64,000 nucleotides of DNA. Origin: Pseudopedobacter alpinus. Its GTDB lineage: Bacteria > Bacteroidota > Bacteroidia > Sphingobacteriales > Sphingobacteriaceae. The notes beneath the pieces are model-generated. The model was not told the DNA's origin, ran no database searches, and worked only from the letters and a program-made list of their open reading frames with translations. The position numbers and the translations under genes are program-made. Of this stretch, positions 43,295-53,031 are shown piece after piece (the stretch's first letter is position 1; each line of letters opens with the position of its first letter). The stretch lies in the NCBI RefSeq assembly GCF_042684645.1, contig NZ_JBHULV010000008.1:434001-498000 (forward strand), in the 5' to 3' direction.

Positions 43295-44221
43295 ATGCAT
43301 AACAAAAGAATCATTTCCTTATTACCAGCTGCAACAGAAATAATTTGTGCTTTAGGTTTGGCAGATGATTTAGTAGGCAGATCTCACGAGTGCGATTTCC
43401 CGGCTGAAATACAAAACTTACCCATTTGTTCAGAAGCTAAATTCATTTCCGGTTCTGATAGTGCAAAAATTGATGCACAAGTAAAGGAAATTTTAACCGA
43501 TGCTTTGTCTATTTATACCATTGATAAGGAAAAAATACAATCTTTAAAACCTGATGTAGTCATCACGCAATCTCAATGCGAAGTTTGTGCAGTTTCAGAA
43601 AAAGATGTAGAATTGGCTTTGGCTGATTTAATTGTACAGCAAACTCAGTTAATATCTTTACAGCCAAATACTTTAAATGATATTTTGCGTGAAATTAAGG
43701 AAGTTGCTGTTACTTTAGGTGTTGAGGAAAAAGGAAATACTTTAATAGAAGATTTAGAAGAACGTATAGATATTGTAAAACATAAGCTTAAGTTTTTTCC
43801 TGATAAACCTACAGTTGCTATCATAGAGTGGTTATCGCCACTGATGGTTGCAGGTAATTGGATTCCGGAGTTGGTACAAATAGCAGGGGGGGATTCTATT
43901 TTGGCAGAAAATGGGAAGCACTCTCCGTTTGTAGAATGGCAACAAATTTATGATGAAAACCCAGAGGTGCTTATTATTGCACCATGCGGTTTTTCTATTA
44001 ACAGAACTTTACAAGAAATAGATTTAATTTTGAATTTGCCGGGATGGAGAGATTTAAATGCTGTTAAAAATAACCGTGTTTATATTGCTGATGGTAATGC
44101 GTATTTTAATAGGAGTGGTCCAAGAATAGTAGATACCATAGAAATGCTTGCCGAAATGATTACCCCAAAATATTTTGCTTTTGGTTACGAAGGGGAAGGT
44201 TGGATTAAGTTTGAAAGTTAA
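43295..44221 (+). CDS. BtuF-like periplasmic-binding-fold protein, no signal peptide
   Basis: A 308-residue cobalamin/iron-siderophore-type binding protein (PF01497 fold): SLLPAATEIICALGLADDLV, GRSHECDFPAEI, the linking helix near 150 and PGWRDLNAVKNNRVYIADGN. No signal peptide or lipobox is visible, so it may be cytoplasmic or the true start may differ. It is divergent from the peptide-binding gene, with only 39 bases between the starts, and a TATCTTTG box at 43273-43280. No vitamin B12 transport genes are adjacent. Confidence 0.8.
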   Translation: MHNKRIISLLPAATEIICALGLADDLVGRSHECDFPAEIQNLPICSEAKFISGSDSAKIDAQVKEILTDALSIYTIDKEKIQSLKPDVVITQSQCEVCAVSEKDVELALADLIVQQTQLISLQPNTLNDILREIKEVAVTLGVEEKGNTLIEDLEERIDIVKHKLKFFPDKPTVAIIEWLSPLMVAGNWIPELVQIAGGDSILAENGKHSPFVEWQQIYDENPEVLIIAPCGFSINRTLQEIDLILNLPGWRDLNAVKNNRVYIADGNAYFNRSGPRIVDTIEMLAEMITPKYFAFGYEGEGWIKFES

Positions 44222-44309
44222 TTTTTTTATGTTTGTGGATTTAAGCATTTTCCATAAAACAAGTGTCCCGATCAATGTCATTAAGTTAAGCCTTTTTTTA
44301 TCTCCACGT

Positions 44310-44409
44310 CGTCATTTCGAGGAACGAGAAATCTCACATTAAGGTTGCCATTCAGTCTGATTACCCATTGGTGATACGTCTCTCCTCCAACCGAAGGGGA
44401 GACATGACG
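44310..44409. repeat. CGTCATTTCGAG-type dispersed element
   Basis: Outer ends CGTCAT (44310) and ATGACG (44409) are complementary; within lie GAGGAACGAGAAATCTCAC and GTCTCTCC-N10-GGGGAGAC. The same CGTCATTTCGAGG / GAGAAATCTCAC words occur at 24384. No coding potential. A second hairpin, GCAGGGTT...AACCCTGC (44423-44450), follows. Confidence 0.7.
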
Positions 44410-44463
44410 AGTTTTCTTCCAAGCAGGGTTTCTCTTTTCGAGAACCCTGCGTTATTGAAACTC

Positions 44464-45525
44464 TTACTTATAAATCAGTACTTCTACTTTACCATCTTTA
44501 GTTACGTTCGCCCTGTACATGCCAGCAGTATTAAAAGGCATGGCCATTTTACCGTTTTTATCCAAAGCAATTAATCCGCCAGTACCACCCATTTTGCCAA
44601 CTTTATCAATTACAGTTTGTGTAGCATCTTTTACAGATAAACCTTTATAATCCATTAAAGCAGAAATATCATAAGCCACAACATTTCTAATAAAAAACTC
44701 GCCCCAACCAGTACAAGAAATTGCAACAGTTTGGTTATTAGCATAAGTGCCTGCACCAATAATAGGAGCGTCTCCAATTCTACCAAACTTTTTATTTGTC
44801 ATACCACCGGTTGATGTGCCAGCTGCTAAATTACCTTTATTATCTAAAGCTACACAACCAACAGTTCCAAACTTATAATCTGGGTTTATGGTTCCTAATT
44901 TTGTTACTTTTTGATTGTGGTCTAAAACGCTTTTCGTCGCATCTTCTTTAATTGCTTTTTGCAAACCATCCCATCTTTCTTTAGTATAAAAATAAGATGG
45001 ATCAACAATTTCTAAACCTACTTGTTTTGCAAATTGTTCTGCCCCAAAGCCAGACATCATTACATGCTCAGATTTTTCCATTACCGCCCTTGCAGCACTA
45101 ATTGGGTTTTTAATATTGGTTACTCCAGCAATAGCACCTGCTTTTAAATCCGCCCCGTTCATTATAGCTGCATCCATTTCGTTTTTACCGTCATGTGTAA
45201 AAACAGCACCTTTACCCGCATTAAACAAAGGAGAATTTTCCATGATATGTATAGTCGTTTCAACAGCATCTAAACTCGACTTACCTGCTTTTAAAGCATT
45301 ATAACCAGCTTCAATGGCTTCTTTTAAAGTACTTTTGTAGGCAGCTTCTTTTTCAGGAGTCATATTGCTTTTTAGAATTGTACCTGCACCACCATGTATA
45401 ACCATTACATATTTTGTGCTATCCTCAACTTCTTGGTTGTTTTCAGAATTGGCGCTTTTAGGATTGCAAGAACTTGCCATTAAAAGAAAGATGATTGCGA
45501 AAAAACTATAATTTGTTGTTTTCAT
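44464..45525 (-). CDS. Isoaspartyl peptidase / type 2 L-asparaginase lipoprotein
   Basis: A 353-residue N-terminal-nucleophile hydrolase. Signal peptide with lipobox ASSC, then VIHGGAGTI, and the autoprocessing site before GTVGCVALDNKGNLAAGTSTG, in which the threonine becomes the nucleophile. GMTNKKFGRIGDAPIIGAG follows. The proenzyme is cut into alpha and beta chains. In this family it hydrolyses isoaspartyl dipeptides and asparagine. The lipoprotein location suggests a periplasmic or surface role. Confidence 0.9.
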   Translation of the reverse strand: MKTTNYSFFAIIFLLMASSCNPKSANSENNQEVEDSTKYVMVIHGGAGTILKSNMTPEKEAAYKSTLKEAIEAGYNALKAGKSSLDAVETTIHIMENSPLFNAGKGAVFTHDGKNEMDAAIMNGADLKAGAIAGVTNIKNPISAARAVMEKSEHVMMSGFGAEQFAKQVGLEIVDPSYFYTKERWDGLQKAIKEDATKSVLDHNQKVTKLGTINPDYKFGTVGCVALDNKGNLAAGTSTGGMTNKKFGRIGDAPIIGAGTYANNQTVAISCTGWGEFFIRNVVAYDISALMDYKGLSVKDATQTVIDKVGKMGGTGGLIALDKNGKMAMPFNTAGMYRANVTKDGKVEVLIYK

Positions 45526-45786
45526 TTCAATATTTTTTACTCTTCTAAATAATAAAAAAACACTTAGCTCAATTAATTTGTTACATTATGGTAAGTTAAA
45601 AGATAATATTGTTTTCTTTTCATCAGTTAAGCGTTTAAATTGTAATGTTTTTGATAGAATTATTTTTTAAATTAGGTTTGATGTATAACTTTATGACATA
45701 CAAAATGGAGTTAACAGTATTGGTTTACAATAACTAATAATTATTACCACATCCCATCATATATTTTTGCTATCTTATTATAATAA

Positions 45787-46539
45787 ATGTTAAAAAAAGA
45801 ACGCTATGAAGCTTTTGTAGGTTATTTCTCCAAAAATCAACCACAAGCAGAAACAGAATTAAATTATTCAAATCCGTACGAGTTATTAGTAGCTGTAATA
45901 TTATCTGCACAATGTACAGACAAGCGTATCAATCAAATTACACCAAAATTGTTTGAACGTTTTCCTAATCCAGAATCACTTGCAGCATCCACTTCTGATG
46001 AGGTTTTTACATACATCCGTTCGGTAAGTTATCCAAATAATAAAGCGAAGCATTTGGTTGGGATGGCAAAAATACTTTTAAATGAATTTAAAGGAATAGT
46101 TCCAGAAGAAATAATCGATTTACAAAAAATGCCAGGTGTTGGCCGCAAAACAGCTAATGTAATTGCGTCTGTTATTTATAATGCGCCTGCAATGGCTGTT
46201 GATACACATGTTTTTAGAGTATCTAACCGTTTAGGATTAACAACTGCGGCAAAAACACCTTTGGCGGTAGAAAAACAATTGGTGAAGTATTTGCCACAAG
46301 AAACCATTCATGTTGCGCACCATTGGTTAATATTACATGGGCGTTATATATGTTTAGCTCGGAGTCCGAAATGTGAAATTTGCCCAATTAGTCATTTTTG
46401 TAAATATTACGATGCTCAAAATACACCAGCAGCATTAAAACGTAAAGAAGAAGCTGATGCTAAAAAAGCCAAACAAAAAGCACAAAAATTAAAGAAAGAT
46501 AAAATTGCTCGTGAGCTAATGAAAAGAGCAGTTAAATAA
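45787..46539 (+). CDS. nth: Endonuclease III
   Basis: A 250-residue DNA glycosylase/AP lyase for oxidised pyrimidines. The helix-hairpin-helix is LQKMPGVGRKTANVIASV, with the catalytic lysine in that hairpin and the aspartate in AVDTHVFRVSNRLG. The 4Fe-4S loop is C-x6-C-x2-C-x5-C (CLARSPKCEICPISHFC). The last 40 residues are a lysine- and alanine-rich extension. A TATTTTTG box at 45762-45769 lies close to the start, without a clear TTG. Confidence 0.95.
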   Translation: MLKKERYEAFVGYFSKNQPQAETELNYSNPYELLVAVILSAQCTDKRINQITPKLFERFPNPESLAASTSDEVFTYIRSVSYPNNKAKHLVGMAKILLNEFKGIVPEEIIDLQKMPGVGRKTANVIASVIYNAPAMAVDTHVFRVSNRLGLTTAAKTPLAVEKQLVKYLPQETIHVAHHWLILHGRYICLARSPKCEICPISHFCKYYDAQNTPAALKRKEEADAKKAKQKAQKLKKDKIARELMKRAVK

Positions 46540-46714
46540 ACATAGGTCTTATTAGTTTTTTCATTTTGCTTTTAGCCTTATATATTTATTCACATTTATT
46601 TAAAATTGAAAGCAAATAACTAAGTTTATAAATATAAATTTTGAATTACCAAAAAAATTAGCATTTTTGCATTATCAAACATCATAAAAAAGACAAATAC
46701 TAAAAATATTATAC

Positions 46715-47731
46715 ATGAGCGTAAGTAACGATAAATTAAAGGCCCTACAATTAACCTTAGATAAATTAGAAAAATCTTATGGTAAAGGTTCGGTTATGAA
46801 ATTAGGAGATGCCCCAATTGAGGCGATGGAAGCTATTTCTACAGGTTCATTAGGTTTAGATATTGCATTAGGTATTGGCGGTGTACCAAAAGGTAGAGTT
46901 ATAGAGATTTACGGACCAGAGTCTTCTGGTAAAACTACTTTAGCAACTCATATTATTGCCGAAGCACAAAGAAAAGGTGGAATTGCAGCTTTTATTGATG
47001 CTGAACATGCTTTTGATCAGTTTTATGCTAAAAAATTAGGTGTTGATACAGAGAATTTATTAATCTCGCAACCGGATAACGGAGAGCAAGCTTTAGAAAT
47101 TGCTGATAATTTAATCCGTTCTGGAGCTATAGATGTAATTGTAATTGACTCTGTTGCTGCATTAGTACCAAAAAGTGAGATTGAAGGAGAAATGGGCGAT
47201 TCTAAAATGGGTTTACATGCTCGTTTAATGTCGCAAGCATTACGTAAATTAACTGGTAGCATTAGTAAAACAAACTGCTGCTGTATCTTCATTAACCAAT
47301 TAAGAGATAAAATTGGGGTTATGTTTGGTAGTCCAGAAACTACTACTGGTGGTAACGCCCTAAAGTTTTATGCTTCTGTTCGTTTAGATATCCGTCGTAT
47401 AGCACAAATTAAAGATGGCGACGAAGTAGCAGGGAACCGAGTTAAAGTTAAAATTGTAAAAAATAAAGTTGCTCCACCTTTCCGTATTGCCGAGTTTGAT
47501 GTAATGTTTGGACAAGGAATATCTAAAGTAGGAGAAATTATAGATTTAGGTGTTGAGTATGGTATTGTTAAAAAAGCAGGCTCTTGGTTTAGCTATGGCG
47601 ATACAAAATTAGGACAAGGTAGAGATGGTGTTAAACAAATATTGTTAGACAACCCAGAACTTGCAGAGGAAATTGAAGGTAAAATTAAAGATGCTGTATC
47701 AGGCGTAACTTTAGTTGTTGAACCTGAGTAG
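46715..47731 (+). CDS. recA: RecA recombinase
   Basis: A 338-residue RecA. Walker A is GPESSGKTT at about 70-78, Walker B is VIVIDSVAALVP, and the GMFGSPETTTGGNALKFYAS region contains the conserved loop L2. The length and the ending in VVEPE are typical of Bacteroidota. A TTG with an 18-base spacer and CATTTTTG at 46662-46669 form a probable promoter. A strong terminator follows. Confidence 0.98.
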   Translation: MSVSNDKLKALQLTLDKLEKSYGKGSVMKLGDAPIEAMEAISTGSLGLDIALGIGGVPKGRVIEIYGPESSGKTTLATHIIAEAQRKGGIAAFIDAEHAFDQFYAKKLGVDTENLLISQPDNGEQALEIADNLIRSGAIDVIVIDSVAALVPKSEIEGEMGDSKMGLHARLMSQALRKLTGSISKTNCCCIFINQLRDKIGVMFGSPETTTGGNALKFYASVRLDIRRIAQIKDGDEVAGNRVKVKIVKNKVAPPFRIAEFDVMFGQGISKVGEIIDLGVEYGIVKKAGSWFSYGDTKLGQGRDGVKQILLDNPELAEEIEGKIKDAVSGVTLVVEPE

Positions 47732-47752
47732 AATTTTAGTTTTTAATATGGA

Positions 47753-47784
47753 AAGCTGTCTAAATTATTTTAGACAGCTTTTTT
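47753..47784 (+). terminator. recA terminator
   Basis: AAGCTGTCTAA and TTAGACAGCTT form an 11-pair perfect stem, then T4. It starts 22 bases after the recA stop. Confidence 0.85.
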
Positions 47785-47850
47785 GTTTAACCTCATCTTA
47801 TTTGAATTTCTTTCAATCAAATATTCCTATTAAATTGAACAACAAAACAC

Positions 47851-47888
47851 AAAAAAGCCTCGTTGAAACTAATCAACGAGGCTTTTTT
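47851..47888 (-). terminator. rplY terminator
   Basis: AAAAAAGCCTCGTTGA and TCAACGAGGCTTTTTT pair with a six-base loop, with T runs on both sides, so it is bidirectional. It lies 15 bases after the rplY stop on the leftward side. Confidence 0.9.
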
Positions 47889-47902
47889 CAAGTTAAGAAA
47901 AC

Positions 47903-48490
47903 TTATTTCTTACCACCTTGAGCAGCTTGTTGTTCTGCTTGTTTTAATGCTCTAGACATAATTACAGAAACGATAGTGTCTTCACCTACGTTAGTAATCG
48001 TATAACCATCAGCTTTTAAATCACGTACTCTAACAGATTTACCAACCTCTAAAGGAACAATAGAAACCTCTACTTCTTGAGGCATATTTTTTGGTAAAGC
48101 GTTAACTTTTAATTTACGTAATTTTTGAACTAATTTACCACCTTCTTTAACACCCGGAGAAGTTCCAGTTAATTTAACAGGGATTTCAATAGTTACTTTT
48201 TTATCATCAAATAACTGAAGAAAATCAATATGTAAAATTTTCTCAGTTAATGGGTGAAACTGAATATCTTGCATTACTGCATTGTATTTTTTACCTGCAA
48301 CGGTAATTTCTGCAAAGTTTACTTCTGGAGTATAAACTAGGCTTTTTAACTCTGGTGCATCAATTGCAATATGAACTTGCTCTTTACCACCGTAAATTAC
48401 AGCTGGCACTTTTCCTTCGTAACGCAATTCCTTTGCGTCGCGTTTCCCTACGTTCTCTCTTGGAGAACCGCTAATAGCGATTGATTTCAT
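47903..48490 (-). CDS. rplY: 50S ribosomal protein L25/CTC
   Basis: A 195-residue long-form L25 (CTC type), with an N-terminal 5S rRNA-binding domain (GSPRENVGKRDAKELRYEGK, VPAVIYGG) and the C-terminal TL5-like domain. It has an Ala/Gln-rich end. It follows prs by 11 bases on the minus strand and is likely in one operon with it, an order also known in other bacteria. Confidence 0.95.
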   Translation of the reverse strand: MKSIAISGSPRENVGKRDAKELRYEGKVPAVIYGGKEQVHIAIDAPELKSLVYTPEVNFAEITVAGKKYNAVMQDIQFHPLTEKILHIDFLQLFDDKKVTIEIPVKLTGTSPGVKEGGKLVQKLRKLKVNALPKNMPQEVEVSIVPLEVGKSVRVRDLKADGYTITNVGEDTIVSVIMSRALKQAEQQAAQGGKK

Positions 48491-48501
48491 GTTTGTATAT
48501 A

Positions 48502-49446
48502 TTAATTAATTTTAAATAATTCACTTATAGACGCATGTTCATTTACATTAGCAATAGCTTTTGCAAAGAAATCTGCGGTTGATAATACCCTAATTTTGGG
48601 GCTACTGTGTTTTAACGGAATAGTATCTGTAACAATTAATTCTGTTAAAGCTGATTTTTCTAAAGTTGCATAAGCATTACCAGATAACACCGCGTGGGTA
48701 CATACTGCTCTTACACTTTTTGCTCCTTTTTCCATAATTAAACTAGCTGCTTTAGCTAAAGTGCCACCAGTGTCAATAATATCATCAATTAAAATAATAT
48801 CTAAACCGGTTACATCTCCAATAATAGACATTGATTCTATTTCGTTTGCTCTTTTACGGGTTTTATCACAAATTACTACCTCTGCATTAAAAAACTTAGC
48901 AAATGTACGAGCTCTGTAAGAACCTCCCATATCTGGCGAAGCAACAGTTAACTTTTCTAAACCTAAGCTTTTAATATAAGGTACAAATATTACAGATGCA
49001 TCTAAATGATCAACCGGAATATCAAAAAAACCTTGTATTTGTGCCGCATGTAAATCCATCGTCATAATACGGTGAATACCAGCCGCGGTTAATAAGTTTG
49101 CAACTAATTTTGCCCCAATTGCAACGCGGGGTTTGTCTTTTCTATCTTGTCTAGCTAAACCAAAATAAGGAATTACGGCAGTAATATAATGTGCTGATGC
49201 TCTTTTAGCAGCATCTATCATCATTAGTAATTCAAACAGGTTATCGTTAGGCTGGCAGGTTGACTGAATTAAAAAAACATCGCAACCACGTATAGATTCA
49301 TCATAATGTGGTTGAAACTCTCCGTCAGAAAAACGTGATAAAATCACTTTACCTAATTCTTTGCCGTAACATTTAGCGATTTTTTCGGACAAAGCTTTAC
49401 TGCCTGTGCCAGAGAAAAGTTTAATGCTATTTGATTTGGAAGACAT
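48502..49446 (-). CDS. prs: Ribose-phosphate pyrophosphokinase
   Basis: A 314-residue PRPP synthetase. Key motifs: SDGEFQPHYDESIRGCDVF, the catalytic loop PYFGLARQDRKDKP, and the PRPP-binding IDDIIDTGGTLAKAASL. It provides PRPP for nucleotides, histidine and tryptophan. It is the first gene of the prs-rplY pair and lies directly after a tRNA gene terminator. Confidence 0.97.
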   Translation of the reverse strand: MSSKSNSIKLFSGTGSKALSEKIAKCYGKELGKVILSRFSDGEFQPHYDESIRGCDVFLIQSTCQPNDNLFELLMMIDAAKRASAHYITAVIPYFGLARQDRKDKPRVAIGAKLVANLLTAAGIHRIMTMDLHAAQIQGFFDIPVDHLDASVIFVPYIKSLGLEKLTVASPDMGGSYRARTFAKFFNAEVVICDKTRKRANEIESMSIIGDVTGLDIILIDDIIDTGGTLAKAASLIMEKGAKSVRAVCTHAVLSGNAYATLEKSALTELIVTDTIPLKHSSPKIRVLSTADFFAKAIANVNEHASISELFKIN

Positions 49447-49466
49447 GAGCTTTCGAATGGATTTAA

Positions 49467-49508
49467 AATGAAAAATTCGGAAATCATTTGATGTAATTTC
49501 CGAATTTT
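49467..49508 (-). terminator. Terminator of tRNA-Gln
   Basis: AAAATTCGGAAAT (49472-49484) and ATTTCCGAATTTT (49496-49508) make a 13-pair stem with an 11-base loop, followed on the minus strand by a T-rich tract. It begins a few bases after the tRNA 3' end and before the prs start. Confidence 0.85.
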
Positions 49509-49513
49509 AATTG

Positions 49514-49584
49514 TTGCCCGACCAGGATTCGAACCTAGACAAACGGTACCAAAAACCGTTGTACTACCTTTATACTATCGGGCA
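49514..49584 (-). tRNA. tRNA-Gln (anticodon UUG)
   Basis: 71 bases folding as a tRNA: acceptor TGCCCGA with TCGGGCA, anticodon stem ACGGT/ACCGT with loop TTTTGGT, so anticodon TTG, and a T-arm with GGTTCGAATCC. The CCA end is not encoded. Confidence 0.95.
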
Positions 49585-49623
49585 ATCTTTATTTCAAGAA
49601 ACATGTTTTCCTGAAATGGAATG

Positions 49624-49654
49624 CAAATATAGGTGCATTAAGTAAATGATGCAA
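49624..49654 (-). promoter_or_regulatory. Promoter of tRNA-Gln
   Basis: TTG (49654-49652), a 20-base spacer and TATATTTG (49631-49624) on the minus strand: full consensus, 40 bases upstream of the tRNA 5' end. Confidence 0.78.
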
Positions 49655-49795
49655 GTTTTTTTTAAAATTAAATTATCAACTGCTTTAACATCTTCAAATT
49701 CAACTATTTTTATTTCTTGTGGGTTAATTAATGTTAAATTGCATATAAATTAAATTCAAATAGTTATTTTCGGCGGTTTAAAGATAAATTATAAA

Positions 49796-52700
49796 ATGGC
49801 CTATACTAAAATTAACAACCTCTTGGGTTGGCTCTCTTTTCTAATAGCAACAACAGTTTACATTTTAACCTTAGAGCCTTCGGCAAGTTATTGGGATTGC
49901 GGTGAATTTATATCAGCTGCTTTTAAGCTTCAAATAGTACACCAACCAGGTGCACCTTTGTTTTTAATGGTTGGCAAAATATTTAGCTTATTTGCCAGTG
50001 ACCCAAAAATGGTAGCTTATTGTGTAAACGTAAGTTCAGCTATTTCTAGTGGTGCAACCATCATGTTTTTATTTTGGACAATTACTGCCTTAGGTAGAAA
50101 AATTACTTTAAAAACTTCTACAGAAGTAAACAGTACCTCGTTAATTAGCATCATGGGTGCTGGTTTGGTTGGTGCATTAGCTTATGCTTTTTCAGATTCT
50201 TTTTGGTTTTCGGCAGTAGAAGCAGAAGTTTACGCCATGTCTTCTTTATCTACAGCTGTAGTTTTTTGGGCTATTTTAAAATGGGATGCACATGCAGATG
50301 AGCCTTATGCAGATAAATGGTTAATATTTATCGCCTATGTAATGGGTTTATCTATTGGGGTTCACCTTTTAAACTTATTAGTAATACCAGCAATGGCGTT
50401 GGTTTATTATTTCAGAAGAACTAAAACTGCTACAACAAACGGTGTTTTTGTTGCTTTATTTGTAGGTGTAATAATTTTAGGGTTTATCCAATACGGTATT
50501 ATCCAGTACATGATTAAAATTGGGGCAAATTTCGATTTGTTTTTTGTGAATACGTTAGGTTTTGGTTTTGGTTCTGGTGTTATATTTTTTAGTGTTATAA
50601 TAGTAGCTACTACAATTTGGTTAACATTATATTCTATTAAAAAGCAAAAGCCTGTGCTAAATTTAGCAATGCTATCTTTTATATTTATTTTATTTGGTTA
50701 CAGCTCTTTTGCTATGATTGTGATAAGAGCAAAAGCAAATCCAACATTAAATAACAGTAATCCTAGTGATGCTTTTTCGTTTTTAAGTTATTTAAACAGA
50801 GAGCAATACGGAGATAGACCATTAATGTACGGCCAGTATTTTGATTCTAAACCTATTGATACTAAACAAGCTGGAAACATTTATGTAAAAGGAGAAAGTA
50901 AATACGAAATAGCTGGGCAAAAGCAATCTTATGAGTACGATAAAAATACTTTATTCCCTCGTATGTATAGCGATGATAATAACCATCCAGCTGTTTACAA
51001 AGACTGGATGAATTTAGGCGAACAAGAAAGTCCAACTTTTGCAACAAACATTGGCTGGTTTGGTACTTACCAAATTGGTTTTATGTACATGCGTTATTTC
51101 TTATGGAATTTTGCAGGAAGACAAAATGATAACCAAGGAATAGGTAATTATAGCGATGGCAACTGGATTAGTGGTATCAAATTTTTGGATGCAATGCGTT
51201 TAGGAGACCAATCGGTTTTACCAGATAGTATTGCTAAAAACAAATCTAACAATCAGTTATTCTTTCTGCCATTAATATTAGGATTAATAGGGGCATTTTG
51301 GCACTTCAAATACAGTCAAAAAGATGCTGGTATAGTGGCTTTATTATTTTTCTTTACAGGTTTAGCAATTGTAATTTATTTAAACCAAACCCCAAGTCAA
51401 CCACGTGAACGTGATTATGCTTATGTAGGTTCGTTTTATGCTTTTGCTGTTTGGATAGGTTTAGGAGTTTTTGCCGTTGCACAGTGGTTAAGAAAAGTAG
51501 TAACACCTAAAACTGCTGCAATTATTGCTACTTCCGTTTGTTTATTAGCTGCTCCTATTTTAATGGCAAGCCAAGAATGGGATGATCATGATCGTTCTAC
51601 CAAAACAACCGCCAGAGATTATGCTCGTAATTACTTAAGCAGTTGTGCGCCAAATGCTATATTATTTACTTATGGAGATAATGATACTTACCCATTATGG
51701 TATGTACAAGAAGTAGAAAATTTTAGACCCGATATAAGAATTGTAAATTTAAGCTTGTTTGATACTGATTGGTACATTAACCAACTGAGAAGACCTTTTA
51801 ATGAATCTCAGCCTTTACCAATTACAATGAATGCTAGCATGTACAAAACAGGTACTAGAGATGTGTTGTTTTATCAAAACTTTAATTTAGAAGGTCCTCA
51901 AGAATTGAAAGATGTTTTTGAATTTATAACATCAGATAATCCTGAAGCTAAAGTAGATTACCAAAGTGGTAGGTCCGAAAACTTTTTGCCAACTAAAAAC
52001 TTTAAATTAACGATAAATCCACAGCAAGTTTTAGCAACTAAAACAGTTAATGCAAATGAGGCTAACAAAATAGTGCCGGCAATGGAATGGTCTTTTGGGG
52101 GTAATTATTTAACAAAAGGGCAGCTTGCTATTTTAGATATGTTGGTGCATAACAAATGGGAGCGTCCAATTTATTTTGCATTTACAGTACCAAGCTCTAA
52201 TTTCTTAGGTTTAGATAATTATTTATTTAATGAAGGTTTTGCATTAAGATTAGCACCTAAAACAAAAGGAAAAATTCCTTCTGATAGTCCGCTTGGAGAA
52301 ACTGAGGTAGTAAATACTAAAGAAATGTACACCAACATAATGACTAAGTTTGATTGGGGTACCATTAAATCATCTCCTTATTTAGATCCAGAATCTCAAA
52401 AAATGGTGTTTTTATCTGTAAATAAATTTACGGAATTAGCTAAAAACTTGATTTTTGAAGGTAAACCTGATAGCGCAAGAAATGTAGTAAAACAGTGTTT
52501 AAAGGTGATGCCGATTAAAACTACACTTGATCCAAATTTTGCATTAAGTAAATATGAGTTAGTTAGTTTAATGTACGAGTTAGGGATGAAAGCTGACGCT
52601 ACAGATTTATTGAAACAAACAGAAGGTTTGGTAAATCAGGAATTGAATTACCATTATAGCTTAATACAAGGAAAAGAGAATTTAGGAAGTCGAGAAATTC

Positions 52701-52825
52701 AGTTGAATTTATTTGTGCTATCTCAATTTGTAGAAATGACCAAACAATATGGGGAACCAGCTTTAAATAAAGAGTTGGAATCTAAAATGAGAACTTTTGA
52801 AGCTAAATTTGGAATGAATCGTTAA
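49796..52825 (+). CDS. DUF2723 multi-pass membrane protein
   Basis: A 1009-residue protein with ten or more transmembrane helices in roughly the first 580 residues and a large soluble C-terminal part of about 430 residues. The start LLGWLSFLIATTVYILTLEP then SASYWDCGEFISAAF is the DUF2723 signature, and the luminal/periplasmic acidic pair (WDCGE) resembles GT-C glycosyltransferases such as O-mannosyltransferases. A role in protein or lipid glycosylation is plausible but not demonstrated here. Only gene of its transcript, with a terminator. Confidence 0.85.
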   Translation: MAYTKINNLLGWLSFLIATTVYILTLEPSASYWDCGEFISAAFKLQIVHQPGAPLFLMVGKIFSLFASDPKMVAYCVNVSSAISSGATIMFLFWTITALGRKITLKTSTEVNSTSLISIMGAGLVGALAYAFSDSFWFSAVEAEVYAMSSLSTAVVFWAILKWDAHADEPYADKWLIFIAYVMGLSIGVHLLNLLVIPAMALVYYFRRTKTATTNGVFVALFVGVIILGFIQYGIIQYMIKIGANFDLFFVNTLGFGFGSGVIFFSVIIVATTIWLTLYSIKKQKPVLNLAMLSFIFILFGYSSFAMIVIRAKANPTLNNSNPSDAFSFLSYLNREQYGDRPLMYGQYFDSKPIDTKQAGNIYVKGESKYEIAGQKQSYEYDKNTLFPRMYSDDNNHPAVYKDWMNLGEQESPTFATNIGWFGTYQIGFMYMRYFLWNFAGRQNDNQGIGNYSDGNWISGIKFLDAMRLGDQSVLPDSIAKNKSNNQLFFLPLILGLIGAFWHFKYSQKDAGIVALLFFFTGLAIVIYLNQTPSQPRERDYAYVGSFYAFAVWIGLGVFAVAQWLRKVVTPKTAAIIATSVCLLAAPILMASQEWDDHDRSTKTTARDYARNYLSSCAPNAILFTYGDNDTYPLWYVQEVENFRPDIRIVNLSLFDTDWYINQLRRPFNESQPLPITMNASMYKTGTRDVLFYQNFNLEGPQELKDVFEFITSDNPEAKVDYQSGRSENFLPTKNFKLTINPQQVLATKTVNANEANKIVPAMEWSFGGNYLTKGQLAILDMLVHNKWERPIYFAFTVPSSNFLGLDNYLFNEGFALRLAPKTKGKIPSDSPLGETEVVNTKEMYTNIMTKFDWGTIKSSPYLDPESQKMVFLSVNKFTELAKNLIFEGKPDSARNVVKQCLKVMPIKTTLDPNFALSKYELVSLMYELGMKADATDLLKQTEGLVNQELNYHYSLIQGKENLGSREIQLNLFVLSQFVEMTKQYGEPALNKELESKMRTFEAKFGMNR

Positions 52826-52845
52826 GATTTTTTAACACAATTTTT

Positions 52846-52878
52846 AAAGGGTAGCGAAAAATTCGTTACCCTTTTTTT
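52846..52878 (+). terminator. Terminator after the DUF2723 gene
   Basis: AAGGGTAGCGAA and TTCGTTACCCTT pair (one G-U) and are followed by T7. Confidence 0.85.
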
Positions 52879-52962
52879 ATGGATGGAATAAGATAATTTA
52901 CAGGAAAGCTTAATCAATTTTCACAAACTATTGTTATGTTAGGGGTAAAGTTTCGTGTCGCT

Positions 52963-53024
52963 TGTTACCCTGAGCGGAGTCGAAGGGTAATTCGCAAAGG
53001 CTTCGACTATGCTCAGCCTGACAA
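52963..53024. repeat. TGAGCGGAGTCGAAG inverted repeat
   Basis: TGAGCGGAGTCGAAG (52971-52985) and CTTCGACTATGCTCA (53001-53015) pair with two mismatches. The left arm also occurs at 24579-24593. It occupies the gap between the DUF2723 terminator and the end of dapA. Confidence 0.75.
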
Positions 53025-53031
53025 ATTACAT

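Noticed and set aside
44423..44450. GCAGGGTT/AACCCTGC hairpin as terminator of the asparaginase gene
   Set aside because: Strong stem but no T run on either strand directly after it.
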